Source: Bacteroidaceae bacterium (lineage in GTDB: Bacteria > Bacteroidota > Bacteroidia > Bacteroidales > Bacteroidaceae). From it: 13,614 nt of DNA. Position 1 is the first letter of the stretch; each line of letters begins with the position of its first letter. Both the position numbers and the translations under genes were made by a program. The notes under the pieces are model-generated. The model was not told the origin of the DNA. It searched no databases and saw nothing but the letters and a program-made list of their open reading frames with translations. Of the stretch, positions 13,518 through 13,614 are shown piece after piece. The stretch covers positions 1 to 13,614 of the forward strand of contig CAAGLF010000046.1 in the NCBI GenBank assembly GCA_900770705.1, written 5' to 3'.

Positions 13518-13614
13518 CGATTATTATCAAGCAACCCCTTAAAAGGTTGTAATGCTGCGTGTTAATAGCTTTCTCCGCAGGGCAAAGGAAAAGTGGTTAG
13601 GGAATCGCAGCAAG
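13518..13614 (+). ncRNA. Structured leader RNA, possible cobalamin-type riboswitch, cut by the edge
   Basis: The transcript predicted from the promoter at 13482-13512 begins with a small CCTT/AAGG fold, then AAAAGGTTGT, then a hairpin CTGCG (13555-13559) / CGCAG (13576-13580), then GGTTAGGGAATCGCAGCAAG. In cobalamin riboswitches I recall a similar order: a GGT-containing 5' strand, a hairpin, then a conserved AGGGAA box. The window ends before the diagnostic CCCGCnaCTGT part, so this is a guess by pattern. A 21-codon ATG frame from 13552 is open to the edge but looks like no known protein. Confidence 0.3.

Noticed and set aside
13051..13542. Overlapping frames on both strands in the dnaE upstream gap (including 13166-13534 minus)
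   Set aside because: The sequences are repeat-derived with no protein-like features, and they overlap promoter signals.
13552..13614. Start of a coding sequence at the right edge (MLRVNSFLRRAKEK...)
   Set aside because: Only 21 codons are visible, with no recognisable family, and they overlap the hairpin of the presumed leader RNA.

Overview
The window looks like chromosomal DNA from a fairly GC-rich member of the Bacteroidota, probably order Bacteroidales. Three things support this. The proteins are of Bacteroidales type: RNase G, an HU with the 'RNISKNT' arm, a transketolase with the 'SDGG' cofactor loop, and a secreted CotH-like protein ending in a GIY..GRK tail. Several genes are preceded by the Bacteroidota-type -7 box TAnnTTTG. 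Shine-Dalgarno sequences are not evident before the starts. I do not assign a genus.

Layout. Bases 2-367 (+) are the C-terminal end of a formylglycine-generating-enzyme-like (SUMF1) protein. A hairpin-rich gap follows (368-720). All remaining genes lie on the minus strand. Read in transcription order from the right, they are: dnaE (13033-9167), trxA (9136-8822) and a small acidic protein of unknown function (8814-8479), closed by a strong terminator at 8422-8455; a secreted, apparently degenerate CotH-family protein (8083-5972) with a 12-bp terminator hairpin at 5884-5913; tkt (5638-3617) with rpiB (3509-3072), under a well-formed promoter and a structured leader of about 165 nt; then HU (2913-2641), a 29-codon ribosomal-type AURKAIP1/COX24 (mS38-like) gene (2597-2508), and rng (2298-721). 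On the far right (13034-13614) a repeat-rich gap holds a strong plus-strand promoter and the start of a structured leader whose gene lies outside the window.

How the genes fit together. tkt and rpiB form a non-oxidative pentose-phosphate pair. dnaE, trxA and the acidic protein are an apparent operon joining replication and thiol redox, with gaps of 30 and 7 bp. HU, the COX24-like peptide and rng are chromosome- and translation-related housekeeping genes. The window is mostly ordinary core genome. The items worth a second look are the tiny COX24 gene, the CotH-like protein lacking the expected acidic residues, the dispersed TCGGCGGAAA and GGAAAGTCCGAC intergenic repeats, the structured tkt leader, and the possible riboswitch cut by the right edge. 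I found no convincing new defence, mobile or CRISPR system.
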